A stretch of DNA of 64,000 nt. It comes from Dryomyza anilis. Lineage: Eukaryota; Arthropoda; Insecta; Diptera; Dryomyzidae. The notes beneath the pieces are model-generated. The model worked only from the letters and a program-made list of their open reading frames with translations. It did not search any database and was not told the origin of the DNA. The position numbers and the translations under genes were made by a program. Below, piece by piece: positions 23,239-34,566 of this stretch (position 1 is the first letter of the stretch; every line of letters begins with the position of its first letter). Location of the stretch: NCBI GenBank assembly GCA_951804985.1, contig OX638135.1:39344002-39408001 (forward strand), written 5' to 3'.

Positions 23239-24504
23239 TGATTACGCAAAAAGGCGTCTATTTACGGATTTCGTAACAATTCAAAATTAATTAAAAATGC
23301 AGAAGTTTATAGGTTTTCTTATTTATTTGAGCAAATATAATATTAGGGACAAACCGAAGTGTTTGCCATATAATATTAAGAAATGTATAAAAATACAAAA
23401 TATGATTGGAAATCAAATAAGGAAATCCAATATATATAATAAGTACACTCAGAAGAAAATGTAACATTAAGTACTTTAAGGTACGACCATTGATCTTATG
23501 TTTCATGTATTAATAGTTTTTTCTTTTTAAATGAAAAGTTTTCTAATTAATTCAATAGTATTTGAAAAATTCAGTACCATAAATTTAAATATTTCAATAT
23601 TATTATTTTAAATAGAATAAATACTGTTGTTTTAATGGTTTCCTCCTATAATAATAAACGTGGTGTAAAAAAACAGAAAACGAATACAAACATGATCGTT
23701 TTGTACGTCATTTTGCGTCTTTAAATGCGACATTGGTAAGGACTCAATATATTTAATGTAAATAAATTATATAAATATATTTATTTATATTTTTATTTAT
23801 TACAGAAAATAAATAATACATCGAACTACTATTATGGCAACGATCTCAAAAACAACTGCAGACTCAAGTTCTACAATCAATTATTGGAAACCAAAGCAAA
23901 CATTAAATGTGTTATAACCTTTTGCAGCAACAAGTGTCTTTTTATGTGTGTGTTGTAAAAGTGAATATCAATTTCGACATTTAAATAAAATAATATATAC
24001 AATAAATTAACTAAAATACATTTTTGTTTTAATAAATTATTAGGAAAATGTAATACGACTATACCATTAAATTAATAATACGTATCATTAAATTTGTATA
24101 GGTCTTTCTTATTGTAATTAAAATATCACATTATAAAATTTATGGTACAACCACACATTGTATTAACAGTTTCAATATTACTGAACTAATGGGACGCATC
24201 CTATTGACCAATTTTAATGGTATAAATTATTGGTTTTCTATTGAAATACTATTAATTTACCATGATTTTTTTCTGGGTGTATAAAATATGATGTAGTATG
24301 TGGGAACGTAGTTCTGACTTTGATGTTCATCTTTTGATGGGTGGCAGCAAAGAGATCGAGCTCAGCACAATTGCAGCCCCGAGAACCTCAAAGAAGGAGG
24401 GTTGAAAAGGAAATGACGAAATTCACCTCTTGACGTTTAACCTGTCACAGAATGTACTAAATAAATAATACAAGGTTTACACTGCAAGAGTTTTGGCGTA
24501 AACA
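23239..24504 (-). repeat. 5' LTR of BEL element D, interrupted by a MITE
   Basis: Matches 19136-19568 with few changes over both halves. Without the 836-bp insertion at 23446-24281 it is 430 bp long. Confidence 0.92.
23446..24279. mobile_element. 834-bp MITE with CACYCAGAARAAAA ends in the D LTR
   Basis: Its left end reads CACTCAGAAGAAAA and its right end, inverted, CACCCAGAAAAAAA. TA flanks it at 23444-23445 and 24280-24281. The other D LTR has a single TA at this place, so the duplication is exactly TA. Terminal repeats plus a TA target point to a Tc1/mariner-type MITE. Internal sequence is AT-rich with no transposase frame. Confidence 0.88.
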
Positions 24505-25703
24505 TTATCCAAAAAATATTTAACAAATCTGACAACACTGGTCAATGTTCAAGTTTTTTTAATTTTTTTGACTTTGACCCCTTGCAGAAAAGTTTTCAAA
24601 GTCGAAAGTAAACAGTTTTAGGGACGAGTTATCTACGTATTTTTGACCCTTACTTATTTTTTGCCCGGCGAAGTATATGTGAAGGGCAGCATTTTTTTCC
24701 AAAAATATTCATTTTTTAATTGGACTTAGATTTAAACCATTATATCTCACTTTATAATTTATATATTCCTAAAAAAGTTTTATTAGGCATAAGTACATAA
24801 AACTATTGTATAACAGGTAAAAGATTCATGATGATAAGGTTAATACTTATTTAGATATATTCAATCAACTTTTATGTTTTTTTTTCTTATTTTATTTTTT
24901 TATTATTCTGCTTTAAAAAAAAAGTGTTCAGAAACTATATACAGATTGTTTTTATATTCGCCACATATATTCCTTGAAATCTCTTCTTTTCAATGATGCC
25001 AAACACTTATACAAAACCTAAAACTGCTTACTTAAAATTTGACTTTGGACTTTGAAAACGTTTCTGCAGGGGGTCAAAGACAAAAAAAATATTAAATACT
25101 TGAACTTTGACCAGTGTTGCCAGATTGGTTAAATATATTTTGGATAAGTTTTATCATTTAAAAGATTCTCAGTAATGTTATCTATCAAAAAAATATAGCA
25201 AAAGTACATGTTACTGAAAAGAAACATACTTACGGATATTTGCGTACATGTCCAATTTTCAAAAAAAAAAATGAAAATAAAAAAAATTTTCGACTTTACA
25301 ATTTTATATTTACTAAACCATATGAGATATTTAAAAACGGTTTTCAGTTTATGATTTAATTTAATCTATGTATAAATATGTAAAGTAAAGTCTTCAAAAA
25401 TTAAAAAAAAAATCATGTTCCAGTCTATATCTTCAAAGGTATCAATATATTATATCATGTAAGCACATTTTATTTAGATATCAATGTAAGCTTTTTCATA
25501 AACAAAAGAATTTTAAAAATCGGATAACATTTGGATTTTTTACAATTTTTGAAAAATATTTCATGAAAGAAATCTCAACTTTAAAACTTAAGTTCTCTCA
25601 AGTATTCTCTAAACAACACTTTTTAAATTTTCAAAATCGGTTGAGTGGTTCCGAAAAACTGAATTTCACCCGATTTAAGAGCGTTTGGGCACACTGTGCG
25701 TCG

Positions 25704-27160
25704 TGGGTCTCATTCCTACATGTTTTAAACTAACAAATATAAAAATATATGGGAATTGACCATTTATAAAGTCGCATGGTTTCATAGTCGTTTTTAAGTT
25801 TTCTCGCGGGGAAGCGATCTTAAACGTTAGTAAAACGTCAAAATTAATTATAAAATACATCTTTTGAGAAATAAGTGAATGAAATATTTGTCAAAAATAC
25901 AAAACATATTTTGTATGACAATCAATATGTATAAAGAAAATTAGCAAAGCTCAACATTTTTTAAACTGCCATTGTCCACATGTGTAACTTTTTTAATATT
26001 TGTTTTTGTTTCCAAATTCATTGTCCAAATTGATTTAATTATTATTTTTTTGATATATTAATTTCTGATCTATTTAATTTTTGATCTAATTAATTTAGTA
26101 ATGGTTCCAGTTCCGGTTCTGGTTTTCTGTTCCAATTCCGGTTCTATAAAAATGAAACGGTTCCGGTCCGGTTTCGGTGCCAGTCATGGTACCATCCGAG
26201 CACTAATTTTAACATTATTTTACACCATATTTGAGATTCATCGTCAAAAAAGTTGTTAATTACAACAATTTTATGTACAAAATATTTTGTTTTCATATTA
26301 ATTCAAGTATATTGAAATTTTGAATTTTGACTAGCTAGAATTGCTTTCTAGACCGATGTGAGGCGTAGGGAATGTAGTTTTGTTAAGTGTTTAGTGTCAG
26401 GTTTTACTGGGGGTTATCAATCAATGGGCATAGATAACTCATGGTGGGGAGGAATTAAACCGGGGCGATTAAAAATCACCTAATCGCACCTGGGTTCGTC
26501 AGTTCTTGTTTCTGTAATTACTGTGTTTTTGTTTATTTTTAGATTTCATTTTTATTTTTTAGATTTAATTGACATTTCTGACTAGTGCGTGTAACCCCAG
26601 TGGATGAACAAAGACTCACCCCATGTCCGACGAGCTGTAACCGGCAAGTGAACCAGCATGCCACTTGTTCCTCTCCACTAGGTTGTCCTTTTCTCTTCCT
26701 ACCTCTTTCTCTACTTTTATCTGTCACTAACTTTTCCTCTTTTCCTATCTCCCTCAGTGATGAAAAGTTCGATACAATTGTACCGTTTTCAATACACTTT
26801 CATCTAAAAAAAACTACGTTTCTACTGCGGAGACATTTTCTGTACAATTTATGTAGCAGACAAAAATTTTGAAATTTATGTACGAAAATGACCCAGAACA
26901 ACTCCTAAACTAAATTATTATATTATTTTTTGGATTTTAAATAAAATTATGAAAATGGCGTTTAACGCATCGTGGGCCCCTTAAACTTAAAAAATTGACA
27001 GTAGTCTAAAAATATTTTTAATGAATGTAGGAATCCACTTCAATCTTCCTCTTCTACTTAAACATCGTTGCGAGGTATTATCTTATATTTAAAAAATAAT
27101 TATTTGTCTGCTCAGTGGTCTGTCCGTGTTAGTACCGTTTCGTGATATATATGATTTGAT
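25704..27160. other. unassigned interval
   Basis: 26100-26200 carries GGTTCCGGTTCC-type repeats. 26330-26880 is of more complex composition and may be the remnant of an untranslated region of an old element, but no motif supports a call. No gene seen. Confidence 0.35.
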
Positions 27161-27181
27161 TTTTTTTTTTTTTTTTACAAA

Positions 27182-28676
27182 TTAACCAACGCTCAGGGGA
27201 TGCCCCCTATTCATGCAATGCACAGTGTTGATCGTAAGAAGGGATGATAGGTTAATGGAGGGGGGAAAGATGGAGTAGTGTCGGTGAATGTTTGTTTTGA
27301 ACTTGCCAATATCAAAAATGTCGGGAAAAACGGACGCAGGGAGATTGTTCCACAAACGTGTCGTGCGACTGAAGAACGAATTATCTCTATAATGCGTGGT
27401 TCTGTTAAGAGTCGAGTGGACTACGAAGGGATGGGCTTGATTTGATGCCCGAGTAGAACGAGAAAACACACGACCTGGTGGAATCAGGCCATGTATTTCA
27501 CTCGAACTCTTACCGTTGTAATACCTATAAAACAGGCTTACACACCCAACGGTCCTTCGGTGCTCAAGAGAACCAATAGACGATGAGATATTTTCATCCC
27601 CTATCAAATATATCGCACGTTGTTGAATTCGGTCCAGGAACTCCAAGGAGGATTTTGAAGCTCCTGCCCAAATGTGCGAATTGAATTCCATTTTAGGCCG
27701 AATATAGGTGGTGTAGACAGTGCGCAGGTCAGCAGGAGTGAAGTATGCTTTACACCGTTTTAAAAAACCGAGGCACTTGGCAGCTTCTTTCGACACATCA
27801 AATATGTGATCATTCCAACGTAGATCACATTGAATTGATATACCCAGAACGTCAAGAGCAGCTGACTGCGCAATATCCACAGCACCCATATTGAGGGGAG
27901 GGAGGGGTGAGATGGGTGAATCCATTCTTTTGTGAGATAACAGACAACATTAGGTCTTGTTGGCATTAAAATCTACTCTATTTGCAACACCCCACTCGGA
28001 GATTGAATTAAGGTAATTATTGAGCGTGTCATTCATAGTGCGTCTTTTACTCTCAATCTCCAAAGAGTTTGGGCGCTTGTTGAACGAGTATGAATGACAA
28101 ATGTTACTGTCATCTGCAAAGGAATGAATTGGGTTCTGGGTCAATGACAGAAGGTCATTGATAAATAACAGAAATAGGGACGGGGATAGGACGGAACCCT
28201 GAGGAACTCCAGAATTGATGGAATGTTGTTCTGAAAAAACACCATCCATCGCAACTCGTATAGAACGACCCTGAAGAAAACTCGATATCCATCGAGTAAA
28301 AGATTCACCGACACCAAATGCAATTAGTTTTGAAACGAGGGCTTTATGCCACACTCGATCAAAAGCCTTGGAAATATCGAGAGCAACAGCCTTACTCTCC
28401 CTGAAAAGGTAAATACATTTATTCCACTTTTCGGAGAGGACCGCCATCAAGTCACCTGTGGATCTGGCCCTACGGAAACCATATTGGCGGTCACTGAGCA
28501 ATTCATTGTGCTCAAGATAGTTCACAAGGTGGAAGTTAATTACGCACTCCATTACCTTGGAGAGTACTGAGCATATTGCAATGGGTCGGTAATTGGCAGG
28601 GTTCGTAGCCTCGCCCTTTTTCGGTACTGGCTGAACATTGGCAACCTTCCAACAAGATGGAAAAACTCCTGTCGTG
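27182..28676 (-). pseudogene. reverse transcriptase half of LINE copy 1
   Basis: Read leftward from the solo LTR: WKVANVQPVPKKG-type sequence, then QYGFRRARSTGDL (motif 2-like), LDISKAFDRVWH (motif A with catalytic Asp), SGVPQGSVLSP (motif B) and SFADDSN (motif C, catalytic FADD). The C-terminal domain follows with LRWNDHI, YFTPADLRTVY, FFSRTTRLWNNLP and ASVFP. Frames change near 27950. A real copy would copy its own RNA at a nicked target. The catalytic residues are intact, but frame breaks and the LTR insertion make it inactive. Confidence 0.85.
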
Positions 28677-29284
28677 TGTTGTATGTTAAAAGGTCCTTCT
28701 ACTAGGACTTTAACTTGATCCTATTTATACTTACTGAGTCCTTTTTACTTTCTTTATATTATTTAAAACAACCGGGTCTTTTTTACTTCAAGACACTTTA
28801 TTTCGCTTTAAAAGTTGGTTACACTTATACTTAACACTTATTTGTAGACACTTCAGCTTATCCGAAACAATTAATTCTTAGTCTATTCTTAACTTCTACT
28901 TAACACCTCGTATTCTTATAATTTCACAATAAATTGAGTAATTTCATCATGCTAAAATAACTTAGTCACGGTATTTATAATTTCACAATAAATTGAGTAC
29001 TTTCATCATTCTAAAATAACTAAGTCAGCATTTATTTGTGAGATCTGATTGACCTATTTAACGTGGGCGTGTATAACTGTGCTATGTTAAGCGGTGTGCG
29101 CCAAGACAATTAAATGCTGTTTGTGTTTAACATGCATAATGCTTAACCCTAAAAGTATGCCATAAAGAAAAATATACTGGTTATGTTATGTTGTGGATCA
29201 TAAGCACGCTGTAAGTTCCACGATTATGATACACAACAGTGGATCATATGTAAGCTGTGAACTCTACGATTATGATACACAACA
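28677..29284 (-). repeat. solo LTR of the element A family inside LINE copy 1
   Basis: 608 bp, starting and ending TGTTGT/ACAACA, matching 5071-5678 in reverse. It is flanked by CGTG at 28673-28676 and 29285-29288. LINE copy 2 has the uninterrupted site (GTCGTGTAGG in reverse, near 51235-51245), which proves the insertion and the 4-bp duplication. The rest of the element was lost, as expected from LTR-LTR recombination. Confidence 0.95.
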
Positions 29285-30882
29285 CGTGTAGGAGATGTTG
29301 AAAAAGTTACGCAACGGACAAGCCAGCGTTGACGCGCACTTCTTCAACACATAGGCAGATATGCCATCTGGCCCAGAGGCTTTGTTAATGTTGAGGTTTG
29401 CTAAAACCTTTTTAACTGCCCGAGTTCGAAAATGAATTTCCGGCATTGCAGAAGAAACAAAATCTACGACGGGCAGTGGTTGATTACTATGTGGGAGCGT
29501 TGAACTATTTGCAAATAATTCTGCCAAGAGATTAGCTTTATCAAACGGGTCAGTGAAGGTCTGGCCATTCATAATAAGAGTTGGAGTAGACGATGTTGTC
29601 TGATTCTTCACTCTTTTTACGAATGACCAGAAATTTTTACTACCTCTATGGTAGAGTAGGACCTTTTTGCGCGCGTTTTGTTCGTGAAGAAACTTTTCGC
29701 GCGAGATCACGGCATTACAGCATTACAGCCTGTATGCGGCATTACAGCCTGTATGCGAAGTCTTTCTGTATCAGCATTCTTGTTATAACGCCAATTTTGA
29801 AAGGCTTCCTCTTTCGACCTGACTGCAATCCTGCAAGTCTCATTAAACCATGAGTGGTCCTTGGGTTTAATGCTAATATTTTTAGAAAGTATGAAGGACC
29901 GCACACCTAATAAAATAATATTTTGTACCATTGTAGCCGCGGCATTTATGCTTCTGTCAGCGAAACACAATTTTCAATTAAAGTTACGAAAAAAAATCAT
30001 TTAACGCAACCCAATTTGCTTTTTCGTAAAGCCATACAGTCCTCTTCGGGGCTTTAATCGAAGAGGCGCGTAAACTAGAATACGAAAACTCAGCGGAAAC
30101 AGTACAGTGGTCGGAGTTACCAAGAGGTGCAAGGACTTTTACATCATATTTTTCATGATGTGAAGTCAGAAAAAGGTCTAGGACTTTTGGGCTTTGCCCA
30201 CCGACGCGTCGGAGGTACGTCGGTTCCTTCACCAATTGAGTGAGTTGATTGCACTCTGCAAACAGCTCAACATAACAACCCTCCTGTGTTGGAAGACCCT
30301 AGTGGCTCAACCAAGTGTCGTTGTGCACATTAAAATCGCCCGCAACAACAATTTCACTGCCTGGAAATTGCTCCAATATATTTGAGATCGAATCAGCTTA
30401 TTACAGGTGGAAACCCTATCTAGATTCGGACTCCTATAAAGAAAGCACAAGTGCATGATGTGTGTTTGGATTTTGAATTTAACCCAAATTGTATTAAATT
30501 CGCTATCCGACACACTATGCTGTTGCTGCAGTTTATACGCAACGTCACTCCGCAAGGCCCCTATGGGCAGAGAATAATGGCAAAAATGGTGATAACCAGG
30601 CTCATGAAAATCCAGTGGATCTGTACCCTCATGAACCTGGGTCTCACATAGTGCCATTATTTGAGGCCTATGGATGGACACATACGCATATACAGAGAAA
30701 AAATTCGCCCTCAGCCCACGAACGTTGCAAAAATCTATGCGGAATTTTTGCGGCATTTTCCTACTGGGCAAGTTCAAAACAATCAAACATACCACTAACG
30801 TGCAGCAGTTGACACAAACAAATGAGAGCGCAAGCAAAGTAGTGGCGAGGGTTATGCCTAAACCACAGCGTAGCTTACGCAC
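29285..30882 (-). pseudogene. endonuclease and linker half of LINE copy 1
   Basis: Starts at an ATG at 30882. Near residues 50-80 is NVRGL...QIMALCETQ, the N-terminal signature of apurinic-type endonucleases. Broken frames follow to VGGQSPKVLDLFLT and GNSDHCTV (the conserved SDH) near 30110-30200. Frameshifts occur around 30310 and 29970. At 29705-29757 a 22-bp sequence containing GCATTACAGCCTGTATGC is tandemly doubled, absent from copy 2. Toward the LTR, NQTTSSTPTLIMNGQTF and NLNINKASGPDGI lead into the RT. No ORF1 was found upstream. Confidence 0.82.
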
Positions 30883-32073
30883 TCAGTGCAGCATCAACCG
30901 TGCACGCAAGTAGCAGGGAGTAGGATGGGGAAGGGAAGAATAACGAAAAACAAAATACAATTGCGGCATAGGGCATAGAAGAGCCCTTTGCGTTGGCAAT
31001 AGCAAATAAAAAAACAATGCAGCGAGTGCAGCAACTCAGCAGCCAGCGGCAGACGAAACCGGTTTTGGTTTATTGTTGTTGTTGTGTTTGTGGGTTTAAT
31101 TTGTTTGGTTTATTGTTTGCGCTTTTATTTATTATTTATATTTATTATTTTATTTTGCAACTATTAAAAGACGACACTGGACTTTGCACGAATTTTAACA
31201 CAAATAATTTAAATAGACGACGGACAGACGACGAACGAGTAAACATGTAGGAGGTATAGGCGACACGACCGTCCCCCATGGCTATGTTGACGCTACTGAG
31301 ATATCGAGCTCTGCGCACTTGCAGCCCCGAGAACCTCAAGGAAAGAAGGGTGAAAGAGAAAGGGACGAAATTCTTCTCTTTAGACAATTGTGGGTAAAAC
31401 CAGTGCAGTTGCCTCTAAGTGTAAATTAGGATCAACGAGCAGTTGACACAAACAAATGAGAGCGCAAGCAAAGTAGTGGCGAGGGTTATGCCTAAACCAC
31501 AGCGTAGCTTACGCACTCAGTGCAGCATCAACCGTGCACGCAAGTAGCAGGGAGTAGGATGGGGAAGGGAAGAATAACGAAAAACAAAATACAATTGCGG
31601 CATAGGGCATAGAAGAGCCCTTTGCGTTGGCAATAGCAAATAAAAAAACAATGCAGCGAGTGCAGCAACTCAGCAGCCAGCGGCAGACGAAACCGGTTTT
31701 GGTTTATTGTTGTTGTTGTGTTTGTGGGTTTAATTTGTTTGGTTTATTGTTTGCGCTTTTATTTATTATTTATATTTATTATTTTATTTTACAACTATTA
31801 AAAGACGACACTGGACTTTGCACGAATTTTAACACAAATAATTTAAATAGACGACGGACAGACGACGAACGAGTAAACATGTAGGAGGTATAGGCGACAC
31901 GACCGTCCCCCATGGCTATGTTGACGCTACTGAGATATCGAGCTCTGCGCACTTGCAGCCCCGAGAACCTCAAGGAAAGAAGGGTGAAAGAGAAAGGGAC
32001 GAAATTCATCTCTTTAGACAATTGTGGGTAAAACCAGTGCAGTTGCCTCTAAGTGTAAATTAGGATCAACGAG
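30804..32073. repeat. recent 634-bp tandem duplication
   Basis: 30804-31437 is repeated at 31438-32071, with two base differences noticed (G/A near 31158/31792 and T/A near 31371/32005). The unit joins the start of LINE copy 1, an unassigned segment and a piece of BEL element F LTR and gag. The new junction (ATCAACGAG then CAGTTGACAC) shares only about 2 bp (AG) with both parents. Identical 85-codon frames inside are products of the duplication, not genes. Confidence 0.93.
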
Positions 32074-33330
32074 GGATCCAATTACAAAAGAGCATCGCTT
32101 TGTTGGACTGACAGCGACTGCTTGGTTTAAACTAGCAATACAGGCTCGTGTCGCAGACACTGGCAGCTTTACAAGATTACAAAGGCGTTCTGAAACAAAA
32201 GAAGTTTCAGACGCTGAATCAATTAGTGCCCGTGCAGAGTACGTAATACCGATGTGACATAAATTAATAACAGCAGTGCCCAGAAGGACTTCTGAAGTTT
32301 GCAAAGCAAACCCAGATTGAACGATTTGGGTAATGCATGGCGCCGCTGACACCGCCGGCTCAATCGGCTCCCAGCGCACGAAAGGAGATGGAGTGGACTG
32401 TATGTTGATAAAAGATTGTTTGCTTGTTGAATGGCGGGGGCCGAGACCCTAATGTCACCGACGTAGTCGTATCACTGACCATCAAAGGAGTCGACGGCTC
32501 CTTTTATGTCGTAACACTTGAAGCATTCAGAAAGGAACGCATCAAGACAACTCCACTTAGGGATAGCCGACTTATCCAACAAGCTTTGTTCACAGAGAGT
32601 CAAGGTTGCTTCAGGTAAACGCTGAGAGCATAGAAATTTTAGGATGTGATCAATTTGTTATATCGATATCATTAATCGAAAAAGATGCAAGACTATTGTT
32701 AATAGTTCGTTGCAAATTCTTAAGTGCTGCCGCGCTTTCATTGATTACGACAGGAAAGTCAAATAAAAGTTTAAGCTGGCAGTTGACCATTACACGTTTA
32801 TTCTCATAAACGTCTTTGAGATTTCGCCAGCCTAATCAAAACCGCTATTCGTAAGAGGGGCATTTTGCACTATATCGCGTGCATCCCCGCTCGTCTTTTG
32901 TAAAAGATGGTAAAGACGCTCAACATCTGTAAGACGTGAGTTGCGAATATAAATGTTAGAGAAGAAATCTCTGAACGTAGCCCAAGAGCATAATCTCCGG
33001 CGAACACATCAGTGTCGCAAGGCGGAGAGCGCAAAAGTTCGTTCTCACATCTGTAAGACGTGAGTTGCGAATATAAATGTCAGAGAAGAGATCTCTGAAT
33101 GTAGGCCAAGAGCATAATCTCCGGCGAACACATTAGTGTCGCAAGGCGGAAGGCGCAAGAGCTCGTTAATAGCGGACATATTGGAGACGTAAGTCTTAAA
33201 ATGGTACTATATTTCCCTTTGACCCCAGAAATGTCTTCATCATCGGCAGAGTCTTCTATGGAATCCAGGAAATGCAGACACCGATCATGTTTGGTTTTAA
33301 ATGTGGACTAAAGTGATTTTAATTCATCGC
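32014..33330 (-). pseudogene. BEL/Pao protease and gag remnants of element F
   Basis: Minus-strand frame 32379-32014 holds the protease (ALIDSASETSF with active-site Asp, RCSFVIGSLVDPNLHLEATALV), close to element D. From 32440 to 33330 gag is recognisable in pieces (sequences matching the LQRTINNSLASFS and LTNSGF regions of D) but full of frameshifts and deletions. A 124-bp segment is doubled (32923-33167). Non-functional. Confidence 0.78.
32923..33167. repeat. 124-bp tandem duplication inside element F gag
   Basis: A unit starting ACATCTGTAAGACGTGAG recurs 124 bp on, with about half a dozen differences, so it is older than the 634-bp duplication next to it. Confidence 0.88.
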
Positions 33331-33445
33331 TAAATACTTCGAGTCAAAATTAAAAATATCCTTCAAATTAAATTTAAATTTTCAAAACCATTCAGTATAA
33401 TTATGATATTAAATAAAATTATATGAAATAAATAAAATAATATAA

Positions 33446-34566
33446 TGAGCCATTCCACACCAAATCGACCAGTGGTTAAACTCATCTTCTTCGATTTCAA
33501 TGAAATTTGCACAACTGATAAAGGGTATCGAGATATGCATTGATCAATCACTTTTATATAGTTGTTCATATTTCAATATCTCTTAAAGTTGAAATAGCAG
33601 AAACTCCATTGATGGCTCGTTTTAAAGCTAATAGAACAATTACCAATTAAGTTGTAACTTCTAAACTTGAACATGTGACCCGTGGCAATAACCCATGCAC
33701 TTCAAAATGGATGTCCTTAAAAAGGATCTTTTTAAAATTCTGAAAAAAATCACATATTTTGGTTGATTTAATATAAATGTTCATGCCAAATTTCAAGATG
33801 GTATTTTGATGGCATCATATTTTAAAAATTATTTTTTTAAATTTTTACATATTTTTTGTATTGAAAAAAAAAAAAAAATTTTTTCAAAAGTAAAATTTGC
33901 AATAATTTTTCAATGATTTTGTAACTCTGATTTCGAAAATGTCGTCAGTTTCATCAAATTGTCTCTAGTTACTCAGATATATATCATTTTTCGAAAATCG
34001 TAAAATCTATATGCCAAAATTAATATCTCAAAAACTAGATTGAATATGATAATACTGACTTCATTTCAGAAATCAGAGTTACATATATATTCATGAATTA
34101 TTACAACTTTTACTGTAGAAATATTTTTTTTTCCTATACAAAAATTAAATAAAAATTTAGAAAATTATTTTTTAAATATTTTATTTTTTAAATTTTAAAA
34201 AGGGTCCTTTTTAAGGACATCAATTTTGATTTGCAAGGATAATGACCACGGACCACGTGTTCACGTTTAGAAGTTACAACTTAATTTTTCTGAAAGCCTG
34301 TTCTCTTAGGGAGCCATCAATAGAGTTTCTAGCATTTTTATTTTAAGAGATATTTAAATTTAAACAACCATACAAAAGTGATTTTTGGCCCATTTTTGTA
34401 ACTTTGAGCCACTGTATCTCTGGAAGTAGTGGGCGAAAAATATAAAAAAAAAAATTGGTCAGTACATATCTGGATGCCTTTTATCAGTTGCCCAAATTTT
34501 ATTGAAATCCAAAATGTAAAATCTTAAATTTGACTTTTTTTTGTCGATTTGGTGTGGAATGGCCCA
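33446..34566. mobile_element. foldback transposon G, copy 1, with 9-bp duplication
   Basis: Ends are TGAGCCATTCCACACCAAAT on the left and the inverse of TGGGCCATTCCACACCAAAT on the right. Long arms run inward and pair across the centre (for example TGATAAAGGGTATCGAGA and its inverse near 34480). Flanks 33437-33445 and 34567-34575 are both ATAATATAA, a perfect 9-bp duplication. Long inverted arms with a 9-bp duplication fit Mutator-like or foldback elements. There is no transposase frame. A second copy is at 47123-48351. Confidence 0.82.

Larger units (their letters stand above)
19136..24504 (-). mobile_element. BEL/Pao element D, gag-only, inserted in H
   Basis: LTRs lie at 19136-19568 and 23239-24504 (the right one holds a MITE), both starting TGATTACGC and ending GTAAACA. 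They are flanked by TTATC at 19131-19135 and 24505-24509, a 5-bp duplication typical of BEL/Pao. Deleting D restores the palindromic partner sequence of H across the join. Inside, on the minus strand, are a long leader, gag with protease, and then only 227 bases before the 3' LTR: RT, RNase H and integrase are missing. It is therefore a deletion derivative that would have depended on other elements for movement, or lost pol after insertion. Confidence 0.9.
18668..25698. mobile_element. foldback DNA transposon H with Transib-like ends (split by BEL element D)
   Basis: The left arm (18668-19130) and right arm (about 25150-25698) are inverted copies of one another. Both begin CACAGTGTGCCCAAACGC, reading inward. 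The flanks are CGTCG at 18663-18667 and at 25699-25703, a perfect 5-bp duplication. CAC(A/T)RTG ends and GC-rich CGNCG-type 5-bp duplications are the signature of Transib transposons, relatives of RAG1, and CACAGTG equals the consensus recombination-signal heptamer. Further in, 24510-24640 is an inverted partner of 25000-25150, so the arms extend several hundred bases. Removing D leaves about 1.66 kb. No transposase frame is present; this is a non-autonomous copy. The superfamily call is inference from ends and duplication. Confidence 0.75.
27161..30905 (-). mobile_element. LINE copy 1 (APE endonuclease/RT type, CR1/Jockey-like), reverse
   Basis: On the minus strand the element runs from an endonuclease start near 30882 to a poly(A) tail (T run at 27161-27177). 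It matches LINE copy 2 (49915-52696) over the shared part, and both end with GCGTTGGTTAATTTGT before the A run. An A-family solo LTR with CGTG duplication splits it at 28677-29284. The superfamily placement rests on domain order and RT motif style and is approximate. Confidence 0.88.

Noticed and set aside
30993..31884. Two identical 85-codon frames and their antisense 80-codon partners
   Set aside because: Repetition comes from the 634-bp tandem duplication; no family features.
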